DNA from: Cynocephalus volans
Taxonomy: Eukaryota; Chordata; Mammalia; Dermoptera; Cynocephalidae
Length of the DNA stretch: 64,000 bases
Assembly (NCBI RefSeq): GCF_027409185.1
Contig: NC_084469.1
Span: 102,239,835-102,303,834, forward strand
Direction: 5' to 3'
The position numbers and the translations under genes were made by a program. The notes under the pieces were generated by a model, which was given only the letters and a program-made list of their open reading frames with translations, did no database searches and was not told the origin of the DNA. This document shows, in pieces, positions 22,111-32,650 of the stretch. The number at the start of each line of letters is the position of its first letter. The first letter of the stretch is position 1.

Positions 22111-22647
22111 TCATTCTTTCATCATGTGACCTAGGGGTGAAGGACTGCCCTCATGACTCATTGTGCCCTCCCTGCCCAGGATCTGTGAGTAAATCTTTGA
22201 ACTTATTTTCTATCGTGTTGGTGTACCGAATTTTCACCTTGCACCTGAACATCCTGGGTTACTCTAGGCCAGGATTTCCCCAGGACTGAAGAATACAAGG
22301 TCTATCCTCCAGTGCCAGAGTGATGGTCAGACAGGCATAAACTAAACACAGGTCGGACAACAGCAACAAAGGCATCTGCCAGTACAAACAAGTTTCCCAA
22401 GTGAGAGATCTTCTTGTCACGGGTCAGAAAACTAGGCATTAGGCCATCTGCCAGATAAAAGCATCCCATGAAAGGCACACTGTAAACACCCATGACCAGT
22501 TCCCCTTCATTTCCCATTAAGGCAGGGTTATTGGCCACTCTGGTACTAGCACTGCAATTTAGCTGGGGGATTTCAAAACAGCCCAGAGTGAAAAGTGGAG
22601 GGGGGGGCAAGAACTGATCCAAACTTTTGGTTTATTTTTTTTATTTT

Positions 22648-22796
22648 TTATTTTTTGGTGGCTGGCTGGTACAGGGATCTGAACCCTTGACCTTGGTGCT
22701 ATAACACCACACTCTAACGAACTGAGCTAACCAGCCAGCCCTGACCTTGGTGTTAACAACATCACACTCTAACCAACTGAGCTAACCAGCCAGCCC
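22648..22796 (-). repeat. CYN-type SINE, minus strand, partly duplicated
   Basis: A full minus-strand monomer (GGTGGCTGGCTGGTACAGGG to GCTAACCAGCCAGCC) is followed by a second half-unit repeating the 5' part. The pair is either a dimer with an unusual junction or a local tandem duplication. Confidence 0.8.
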
Positions 22797-22814
22797 TAAA
22801 TAACTTTTTACTGT

Positions 22815-23046
22815 GGTAAAAAGCACATAACATAAAATTGACCTGTAACAATTTCCAAGTACACTTATTGTTAACTATCTGCCCCTTTTCTTAAAGATCT
22901 CTGGAACTTTCTTATTTTGCAGGACCGAAACTCTATACCCATTGAACAACTCCCCATTTCCTCTTCCCCCTGTCCCTGGCTACTTCCATTTTACTTTCTG
23001 CTCTTTCAAGTTTCACAATTTTAAATGTCTCATATGTGTGAAATTA

Positions 23047-23107
<61 letters not shown>

Positions 23108-23600
23108 CGCGCGCGCAACTGGTTTGTTTTACTCAGCATAATGTTCTCAAGTTTCATTTTTGCAGTTCCATGTGATAGAATTTCCTTCTTTATTAAAGCT
23201 GAAGAATACTCCATTCTATGTATATACCACATTTTATTTACCTATTCATCCACAGATGGACATTTGGGTTGCTTCTACCTCTTGCCTATTGTGAATACTG
23301 TTGCAACAAACATTGGCATACAAGTATGTGTTCAAGTCTCTGCTTTCAGTTACTTTGAGCAGATACCAATGACTGGAATTGTTGGGTCATATGGTAACTC
23401 TATTTTCAGCTTTTTGAGGAATCACCAGTTTTCCACAGAGTCTGCAGCATTTTGCATTCCCAGGAGCAATGTACCAGGGTGCCAATCACTCCACATGTTT
23501 GCCAACATTTATTATTTTTCATTTTTGGATAATAGCCATCCTAATGGACCTAAAGTAGTATCTCATTGTGGTTTTAATTTCCATTTCCTGAATGGCTACT
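22815..23600 (-). mobile_element. Old LINE-1, minus strand
   Basis: Counterpart of 4520-5390 in copy A, with the 3' end on the left. It contains the expanded (GT)n/(GC)n tract (23052-23116), absent from copy A, so the microsatellite grew after the duplication. Confidence 0.75.
23052..23116. repeat. (GT)n(GC)n microsatellite
   Basis: About 24 GT units followed by about 8 GC/CG units, inside the old L1. Alternating purine-pyrimidine DNA of this kind is prone to Z-DNA and length change. Confidence 0.95.
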
Positions 23601-23607
23601 GATTTTT

Positions 23608-23695
23608 TTTTTTTTTTTCTTTTTTGATGCCTGGCTGGTACAGGGATCAATCCCTGGACCTCGGTATTATCAGCACCGCACTCTAACCAGGACTG
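23608..23695 (-). repeat. CYN-type SINE, minus strand, truncated
   Basis: It starts with poly-T, then GATGCCTGGCTGGTACAGGG, and runs to 'gcaccgcactctaaccagg'. The 5' end of the SINE is missing. Confidence 0.75.
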
Positions 23696-24247
23696 CTGAC
23701 GTTGAGCATGTTCTCGTGTGCTTGCTGGCCATTTCAATGTCATCTTTGGAGAAACATTTATTAAAGTACTTTGTTTAGGCAGCCTGCAATCTTTAAAAGG
23801 TACCTAATATAAAATGGAGGAAAAGTGGGTGTGCCTCATTTTAACTGTAGGCTGCCTAATCTTCCCTATGTCACGATATTGATTGCCCTAAAATATTCCA
23901 TATTGGGAATAAATGCTCTGATCAGATAAATAATAAATTAAAATGAAAGTACGATTTTGGTATTTACAACTTCACTTGATATCTGCAACTCTATGAGCTC
24001 TCGTTGAAATAAATAATATGGAAAAAAGTAAATTAGAATAGGACCTTTAAAAACAAAGTAAAAAAAAAAAAAAGAATAGGGCCTTTAAAAATTAAACCCT
24101 ATTCCTAAATCTGAAAAAATAAATAAATAAATGACTGAATGAAATAAATGAATGAGTCCCTACGATGGATTACTACAAGCTTCCTGTTATGCTCCTAATC
24201 CATCAAGGGTCCCCCATACGTGAATTATTAAAGGGACTGAGTCTTTT

Positions 24248-24340
24248 TGTGTGTGTGTGGCTGGCCAGTATAGGGATCTGAACCCTGGACTGTGGTGTTA
24301 TAACACGGCTCTCTGAACAACTGAGCTAACCGGCCAGCCC
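24248..24340 (-). repeat. CYN-type SINE, monomer
   Basis: GGCTGGCCAGTATAGGGATC to GAGCTAACCGGCCAGCCC on the plus strand, preceded by (TG)n in the tail position. Absent from the matching part of copy A (near 11335). Confidence 0.8.
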
Positions 24341-24813
24341 TTAAAATAACTGATTCTCCTCAACAACTTGTAAATATTTTGCTCTTTATTGTGCCTGAAG
24401 GGATACAATACACCTTCCCTACTCAACAGCTTCATTATCACACAGTCTTTACAGGTAGAATCTTGACAACATTCACCTTTCCTCAGGACCACAGATTCGA
24501 CATTACATTGTTAACGTTCTCCTTCAGTGAGATTCATTTGACTCACTTATAAATGACACATAAATCCAATATCTTTTAGTGCTTTTTGAGTTCTGATGGG
24601 AACATATGCCTCATTTACAAATTTTACTCAAGATTTAAAATCAACAAGCACTCCCGATAGTACTCTCAGAAATTCCCTCAATGTAGAGGCTTAGGCAATC
24701 TCTTCTTATGTCTTCTGTAGTCTCTGAACCATCTATGATAGTTGCTAAGGTTTTCCATCCAAAACATTGCACCTCTCAGCCTTGTCCTATGCATCATTAA
24801 AACAAGAAAGACT

Positions 24814-24925
24814 AGGCTGGCCAGTTAGCTAAGTGTTTAGAGCAGTGTTATAACACCAAGGTCAAGGGTTTGGATCCCCATACCAGCCAGCTGCCACAGA
24901 AAAAAACAAAAGCAAACAATAATAA
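24814..24925 (+). repeat. CYN-type SINE, monomer
   Basis: AGGCTGGCCAGTTAGCTAAG to CCAGCCAGCTGCC, with an A-rich tail. AAAGACTAG occurs on both sides (about 24807 and 24930). The empty site is seen in copy A at about 11810 ('acacatgactggctacc'). Confidence 0.85.
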
Positions 24926-25368
24926 AACAAAGACTAGCTACCTACTGCACTGCCATGGACATAAAAGATCTTGAGACCCTGAGCCTGTAACGCTACAATC
25001 CCAGCTGCTCATTATCCTCTACCTCATGGAAACAACACACCACAAGTGAGGGCTTGATGACCTAGGCCTTCTAAAGACAGAATGGAACCAAATCTGGGCC
25101 CTCTAGTATATTCCACCTGCAGGTGAGGGTGGCTTGCTCTGTCCTCAGTGACTTGACAATGCCAGGGCATTGGAGTAGGTAATTCCTCCTCCAGAGCCCT
25201 TGACAACCTGAAGAGCCCTTTGTGACTAACTTGGTGAACACGATGGGAATTCATCACTGTATGAAAGGCGCCGCTAACCACTACTCCAGATGGAGCTCAG
25301 TGGAATGTTGTTGCACTGGGTGTCCACATCAGGAGGTCGTGGGAAACTAGCCTCGGGTGTAGAGACAA

Positions 25369-25450
25369 GCTGTGGCTCAGTTGGTTACAGCTCAGTGTTA
25401 TAACATCAAGGTCAAGGGTTCAGATCCCTGTACTGAACACCTGCCCACCC
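25369..25450 (+). repeat. CYN-type SINE, monomer, diverged
   Basis: 'gctgtggctcagttggttac' to 'cagatccctgtactg'. Copy A has 'agagacaagccgtggccgg' at the start point and lacks the rest. Confidence 0.65.
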
Positions 25451-26930
25451 CACCCCTCATATACTATCAAACAGCATTGCAGGTTACAGAGAAATCTTTT
25501 GTGAAACAAGAGTTGATGTGTCAAACTTCACTGTTGCCTTATTTTAAGAAAATGCCACAACAACCCCACCCTTCAGCAACTACCACCCCAAACGGTGAGC
25601 AGCTGTCAACATCGAGGCAAGACCCTGCACCAGCAAAAAGATCACAACTCCCAGAAGGTTCAGAGGATCGCTGGCATTTTAAGCTGTCAAGTGTTTTTAA
25701 ATTAATGTATGGACATTTTTCTAGGCCTAATGTTATTGCACACTTAATAGACTATAGTATATATATAACTTTCATATGCACTAGGATACCAAAAAATTCA
25801 TGTGACTCACATTATAGTGATATTCACTTTTTGCAGTGGTCTGGACTCAAACCACTGATATTGCTGATGTATGTCTGTATTCGGTGAAAATGTCCCTAAA
25901 TTTATGGAGATATAATTATGACCTGTGACGGGAGACTGCAACTTCTCACTTTAGGGAAGGGTAAGAACTTCTTCCCTTGTATCTCACTAAGTAGAAATAC
26001 AGAATTGTTTAATTATTGTAAGAAAATTCAAATGTGTATAGAAAGATACATATGGATATTGAGTAGCCGAAGAATTGACTGTGTCAGTCATCAATGTATT
26101 CATCTCATCCTCAAATTAAAGTAATTAAAGTACAACACCTACTATGGAATAATGGACTACAATCCTTAAGCATTTATTTTTACACTAAACACGTTAAGCT
26201 TAGTCAGTACAGTGGGGCACTGGAGGGACATTGCCAAAGGAAAGGCAACGTCTCTGATCCACAGTACACCAGCTGCATCAGTGACGTGGGGATAAAAAAC
26301 TTCTTGGGATGCTCTGCCATGCCATGGGCTCACTAGTCTAAAATGAAGTCCAGGCAAACCCCTCCCCATGACGCTCCTAACATTGTCGTCTAATAATCAA
26401 AGGACTTCCACTACGAGAGGGACCCTCACAACATGCACCAGCCAACTTATTTCTTCTGTCCCTCATGACAGACACTGTTCATTCCAGATGCTTCCAGAAT
26501 TTGGGTCCAGCTCCCTCTGTGCACCCAGCAACAATGAGCCTGTGCCCAAGAGGTTTGTTCCCCACAGCCCTCCAGATGTGGACAGAGCATCCCAGGCCTT
26601 GCAACCATAGTGACACATAAATTGCCTTTGCCTACCTGTCCACCAGCCCTAGTTAGTACATGACTTGGAAGTGTGTTTGTCACACTTCTCCCAAAACAGA
26701 CACCATACATCCAGCCTTCCTGCTTACTGCAGTGTCCCAATTCCCTCTGCCAAACGCCCACCACCTGCTGTACCCCTTGCTTTTAAACATTGCTTTGCGC
26801 TTGACTGCTGACTGTGGTCCAGCTGAGACCCAGAGGAACCCAGCAACTTCTCCACCGTCCAGTGGGACACAGTGACACTGTAACTGACGAACTATAATAT
26901 GTTCTCAATGACATCCACCTTCTGATATTC
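25450..26930. other. Unassigned duplicated sequence in copy B
   Basis: Part matches 12270-12740 of copy A; the stretch 25450-26430 has no clear counterpart there. A 171-codon frame (25372-25887) begins inside a SINE, so it is not a gene. Confidence 0.45.
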
Positions 26931-27086
26931 ACAAAATTGTTTCATAACCTCCACTTGAGTGTATGCAAGTCCTCTGATTTGTTTCTAGATAACAGAATAT
27001 GGCAAAAACGAAGAGATGTTGCAAATGCAAGTTTGGCCACAAATCAGACATTTGAGTATTCTTACTCAACATGATATTGGCCAGGA

Positions 27087-29091
27087 GACCCGGGCCAAGG
27101 ACAGGAGCAGCCTGGGGCGCTTCGGTCCTGGGCAAGCAGAGCCCGCAGAGCGGGGACCTTGCCTGAGTGAGCAGCGCTCACTGTAGGGGCTGTGCTGCCG
27201 GCAGGGGGCTGCAAGGAGAGGATGGGCCTTCCCACCCCAAGGCAGTTCTGTTCTGTCCTGGAGAAGGTGCTCATCAGCTACAGCCTGCAGGCTCTGGATA
27301 CAGTAGGTTGGATAAAGGACGTTGTGGTGGTAACTGGAAGAAACACGGAAACCATGAGAAGTATTATTGAGAGGTACCAGCACAAAGGCATCTCATAGCT
27401 GAAGCTGTAGTCGACCGCCACTGCTCAATTTTCAATGGACTAAAAGCACTGCGGAGGAATCAGCCCGAGTCTCTGCTCTCTAAGCCAGAAGTGATCACCC
27501 ACGATGCTGTGAGACCATCTGGTGAGGAAGACGTCCTCCTTACTGCTGTCACAGCTGTTGAGGAGCATGAGGCAGCAGTAGCGATTCGACCTCTTGTGTC
27601 TACCGTCATCAGTCCATCTGTTGATAGCTGTTTAGACCATTCACGACAACGTGGCAGACACAGAGCAAGTGAAATGCCACAGGCCTTTCTATTTGATGTG
27701 ATCTACGAAGTATATTGGCAGTGAAGTGACTATCACTTGGAATTTCAAACTGAGTGTTTGCAGTTGGCTCTAAAATACCGTCACATTAAAGCCAAACTCG
27801 TAGAAGGATCACTTGACTACTGGAAGGCAATCTACGAACCAGATCTGTATGCAGCTGAATCAATTATTAAGGAGAGAATTTCACAAGAAATTTGTGTACT
27901 TATGGACATGAAAGAAGATGTAGAACATGTAGGTCATCTCCTTGAGAGAGTGCTAAAAAATGAATTCCATCATGTAAAAGTCTCATCTGGAGCTCTGTGC
28001 TATGCTGGCAGAAATCTTCAGCAAATCATCTCAAAGCAATGCTACAATTCTGCTTGGGTGAATGTTATGACCTGATTTTCAAGAAACCCAGAAGCTATTG
28101 AGTATGCATGAAGAAAGTAATCTTTCCATTTTAAGTCCTGTTGTTGTTTCGGTACATTTTCTTGATTTGAAATTAGTACCTCTTAGAAAGAAAATGGAAA
28201 ACCTAATGCAGATTAGGGAATCTGCAAAGGAAGTGGGAAAAAAAATTGCTATTTGGCCTTCTCATACAAGATTGGTGTGCAGTGTTTCCAGTTTATGCTC
28301 TTTATGGCTGGTGAGCTGAAATTAAGCATGAGCAGGAGCTACTGGGGAGTTTCAGGGAAGGTGCCATCATTACTGCTGACTTAATCAAAGAAATTCTGGA
28401 CTGGTTGGCCAGGTATTGGTAGCATGAAAAACACAGAGAAAATTATCTATTAGGCTTTTAAAAACATTTACTTAAATATCTCCATATGCTTTATTCCCCA
28501 CCCCTCCGCATACACAACAGACTGTTTAAGTTGTCCTCTGTATCTTCTTATAATTTGCAGAATGTGATGCTTAGATTATAAGTGGGTCAATATTTGTGAA
28601 ATAAAGAATACTTTCGTGTATGACAAATATAAATTGTCTGAACCAGAAAAAAGTAGATAAGTGGAAAATAATAACCTTCACATAATCTTTTCACAAAGAC
28701 ATGAAAGATCAGACAGAAATAATGATGAGTGAGCTACTCATTTAAGGAATGAGAATTTGGAAAACTTCAGCTCTTGTCTTAACTCTAGGTTAATTAATAA
28801 ATCACACTATAGTGAAGCTATTGGATAAGCTTTAGAACTATCCTTAATTCTACAACTGTCCTATTACCATGTGATACTTTGGTTTTTTGTATTGGAATTT
28901 TCCACACCTTAAAAAAAGGAGGTGGAGGATAACAGGCAATGAAACTTTGCTTCAGATATCTTCACCGTTTGCCTCATATTACCTTAGATCTCTAAAGTAG
29001 GTGTAAACGCCTTCTGTTTTCCTATTATTTTTAAATTGTATGTTTTCTTTGATTTATGAAATATAATTTTGACTCACATTTAAAAAAAAAG
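27087..29091 (+). pseudogene. CRPPA: CRPPA (ISPD) processed pseudogene
   Basis: CRPPA makes CDP-ribitol for dystroglycan glycosylation. This intronless copy begins with a GC-rich leader. It then shows the nucleotidyltransferase start [19 protein letters not shown], then [34 protein letters not shown] and [16 protein letters not shown]. The [15 protein letters not shown] block follows, then [19 protein letters not shown], and C-terminal pieces end near 28425. Several frameshifts and stops break the frame. A 3' UTR and a short A tail follow (29082-29090). ATTGGCCAGGA duplicates on both sides (27076-27086 and 29092-29102). This is a typical L1-mediated retrocopy, inserted into copy B only. Confidence 0.93.
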
Positions 29092-29204
29092 ATTGGCCAG
29101 GATATTTTCTTTTTGTAAATGAGTATCTTGCAGTTAAAACTAAAATTTGTTTCTCATTTTCCTTCAGAATACTTTTAAAATAAGTTTTCAGAAAGCAGAA
29201 GCAG

Positions 29205-29312
29205 TGCTAGATGGTTAACTTAGGTGGTTAGAGCATGGTGTTAGGAACACCAAGGTTCTGGGTTCAGATTCCTGCACTGGACAGCCACCAAAAAATAAAT
29301 GAATAAATAAAT
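29205..29312 (+). repeat. CYN-type SINE, monomer
   Basis: 'gctagatggttaacttagg' with box-A-like start, then 'gttctgggttcagattcc' and CCACCAAAAAATAAATG. The empty site is at about 14205 in copy A. Confidence 0.75.
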
Positions 29313-29571
29313 ATGAAGTATATTTAGAAACTGCTAAATGTACAACACCTGTAAAGGGGAAAAAAAAAATCTGATGTACAGCAAAATTAGATGTCCTTTT
29401 GCCCTTTGACCTAGACATCCAACCTTAAAAGTTCACCATGAAAATACATCTTCACCCCCTCCCCCAAAAAAACCCCACAGAATTTTATTCACTAAACTTT
29501 AAGCATGAATGCTTAAATAATTGAAAAGTTGCTGGAGAATAAGATGTTCTGAGTAGACAAATATCAACTTC

Positions 29572-29640
29572 AGCTTGTAGTTTGATGGTTAATATTATGT
29601 ATTTTCACCCAGGAAGCCCAGGTTTGATTCCTGGGTATCT
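29572..29640 (+). pseudogene. tRNA-Glu-like relic
   Basis: The order 'tagtttgatggttaatatta', 'ttttcacccagg', 'ggtttgattcctggg' follows the tRNA-Glu pattern (TAGTGGTTAGGATT, then TTTCACCGC, then GGTTCGATTCCCGG). The anticodon-loop TTTC is present. Stems are degraded. It lies in a stretch absent from copy A, so it is probably a retroposed tRNA-derived piece. Confidence 0.5.
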
Positions 29641-29910
29641 GTCCCTTGGAGATATAAAACCCTTTGGAATGCTAACATCCCAGAATTAACAAAATAGCCT
29701 TTTCAACCTAAAGAGGCAAGGCAAAAAAAATAAACCCAGACTACTTTCTTATTCAAAAGAGTACAACAGAGTGCTCCGATAATCACCACCTTAAGCAAGT
29801 ATCAAACACAGCTTCACTAAAAGAATGTCATTACATATGTATGTCTTCTTGATAAAAATGTAATTGGAAATACATGACATCACTTATAATATACAAATCA
29901 TATGTAGAGA

Positions 29911-31590
29911 GCTAATATATGTCTGATGATTTTTAATTATTGATGGTTAACAAATGATATGAGTAGGATTCAAATAACCCTGTATAAAGAGGAATGGAGA
30001 TTGCCTGTATCTACTTAGATTCATATGCTGCCCTCAAATGATCTTGGCATCTACAGAGAAAGCATTTGGGAACATTTCACCATCAGTCTCATAGGATGGT
30101 GTCATTGATTTCTCCCATGGTAAGTCGTGCTGATGCTTTTTCACTACTCTACAACAGGTCCCCACTACACAATATATAGTCCCATGGTCTGGCCCTCAGC
30201 AGTCATGCTACTGGCTCATTTAGGACAGCAGAAGTGGAATGGGTTCATGCCATTGAAAGAAGAGTTTATTATTCATAGTACCAAGGGAAGGAAATAGTCA
30301 GTCAGAATAATGAAGCAAGATCCAGCAGAAAGCACAGGCCATGGTCTTTACTGCGATTTCCACTGGAAAGTCAAAGCAGGGCAGAATAAAATGTTTAGGA
30401 CTGGCTAGTATGAATAATGACAGGCTCATGGGCATAGCTGTCCCGAGTTATCTATGCCTTGCCCTGGGCTGACATAAGTAAGGGGGAAATATTTGCTTAG
30501 TGTGTCAGAGCTGGATAAGGGAAGTGGTAGGGGATGTAAGACTTGGATTGGTTGGTTTGCATATGAAGTGTGTGCTCCCAAACAGATTTTTCACTATCTT
30601 TAGGAATTACCTTGTCCTGGGAAGGGCAGTCTCTTCCCCAGTGAACGAATGTGAAAAAATGTGAAAGCATCACAATATATAGGGACCAGTAAACATAATT
30701 AATACAAGTGGTCCTCTGATATGACTAAAGTCTGATATCACTAAGGACCTCTGGGATGAGGACAGTAGAGATTTACAGACAGGAGGGCATAAGTTACCTT
30801 AAACAACACTAAAACAGTATTATTATGAGCAGCAGGAAGAAATACACGTAGAAGCACAAGCAGAAGTTGCAGTCATGCCCATAAACAACTTTTCCATTAA
30901 ATATGCCATTACTCAAGAAAATACATTTGAAATACTGGGAGGTCAGTATTATCTGTGGGGTTATAAAGTAGGCTGTAAGTATGATTTTGATTATGATCAA
31001 GGTAGATCTGCAATTATATTGTTCGAGGGTATAAACTGATAAGTTAGTAAAACATATGTAAAGTGGCATCCTGTGAACACAAGGAGGAGTAAAGAGGTCA
31101 AGACGGAAAGCTATAGTGGGAAGAAGGAGAAGGCAGTGGGAGAAAGCTCAGGTGCCTTCTGCAGAAGCCAAAAAAATTTTTTATCGATTTTCAGAATAAC
31201 ATAGATAGTAGCAACTTCTATCAGATTTTGCTATAGGCATGTAGTGTAGAGCTGTTTTAGTTGACATTTAACAAGATCATGGGCTAAGCTGACAGCAAGC
31301 TGAGGCATGTAACAGAATCAGAAACATCAAATAAAAGCAAAGATGTTTTCTGCCAAATTTGAGGCTTAGGAGCACCAGTGCACAGACATCTTCACAGGAA
31401 AGTCCAGGTTAACTGGGTGAAATCCTGTCAGCAGACAAGATTTCAGGACACAATGCAATTCTAATATTCCACATACTGACTTTCTCTTCAGTTTGAATCA
31501 CTGTGTGATTATTGAGAGTTGTGAATGAGAGCTCTTGTACAAGTGCTAGAAACAAAAAATTAACATCACAGGCATCTGAGTAGAAGCTTT
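29911..31590. other. Unassigned sequence between the duplications
   Basis: No gene was recognised. The stretch 30240-30800 has an LTR-like feel (opening 'agagtttattattcatag'), but I could not match it to a family. Confidence 0.4.
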
Positions 31591-31606
31591 ACATATTGGA
31601 GCCCTC

Positions 31607-31993
31607 CTATATCTGGTCATCCCAAATTGTCCCGCTGCTCCCGGCGACGAGCAAGCAAATTCCTCCAGTCCCTTTGCACTCAGTGTCTCCCCCAGCACTT
31701 ACGGGGCTGCACCGTGTCTCTGCCAGGGCACAACCACAGAGTGTGGATCCACTTCCCCCTGACGATGGCTCAGGTGCCATCCTCAGGACTGGAAGGAAGA
31801 CAGAGTCAGACATGAGCCTCCTGATGCAGATGATGAACCTGGGAGGAGACACAGGTATGAAGCCTGCTGGACTGGAGCTTGAAAACCGAAGGGCTGGAAG
31901 GCACAAGTGGATATTTATAACCATATGAGTTTGGGGGTGCAATGCACAGAGCGCATAATTAATCAAATTGGTCCACATGATTCTAATCTCCAA
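31607..31993 (-). other. Unrecognised frame conserved in both arms
   Basis: A 128-codon minus-strand frame shares PPRFIICIRRLMSDSVFLP and then RCSPVSAG with a plus-strand frame at 43972-44397 in the right arm. The antisense frames also resemble one another, so conserved DNA rather than conserved protein could explain this. No family was recognised. Confidence 0.3.
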
Positions 31994-32650
31994 AGACTTG
32001 TTAATATTAGCTACAAGTGGAAGGGGAAGGGTAGGGTGTGGTTGGGAAAATATCGGGTATTGAGAACAAAGAATAATTATGATTTATAATAATATATATG
32101 CTAATAATATTGATTTGATCATCACAGGTTGTACACAGGTGATGGCAGTCAACGTGGTACTCCAAAAATATATAGTCTATTATAAATCAATTTTAAAAAG
32201 TGAAGGATAATATCGAGAGACAGATTTTTATTGATTGTGAATCATAAACACATCGAGTAATTTTCAGATTTTTAATGTTACGTCAGTCTAGGCCCTTCAT
32301 GTAATTGATGTTCTCTAATTATGTTTCCATTGATACTATATGTTGCATTCATTAAAACTAACTTCTGAACATAAAATTTTGAATGAAGATGGGAATGGAT
32401 ATAGTTTATAATCATTTAAGATCTTTGTTTTATGCAGAATTTTTATCTTCCTGCTCATATATCTTCTTGATCCCTTGCAAAATATTCAACCCTTAATCCT
32501 TAACCCTTAAATATGAGACAGTGGTAAACTGGAAACTGAATTCTTCAGTTACTTAATTCTAGAAACTAAATGAATAGCTTTAATATACCTATTCCTCTAT
32601 CAGTGGCTACGGAAGGCTCAATACAAATCTTACTTCTAAATTGCTCTTCA

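Larger units (their letters stand above)
18170..29910 (+). repeat. Ancient segmental duplication, copy B
   Basis: Direct counterpart of 1900-14650. It differs from copy A by a younger L1 at 20105-20870, a MaLR LTR at 21705-22110, several monomeric SINEs, a CRPPA retrocopy (27087-29091) and a tRNA-like insertion near 29572. The internally deleted L1 and nested SINE pair of copy A are absent. Confidence 0.75.

Noticed and set aside
23051-23602. 183-codon frame
   Set aside because: Half is translated (GT)n and the rest is antisense of an old L1.
25372-25887. 171-codon frame
   Set aside because: It starts within a SINE and runs into sequence with no coding signal; copy A has no matching frame.
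30240-30800. Possible LTR
   Set aside because: General resemblance only; no terminal or polyadenylation signature could be fixed to a family.
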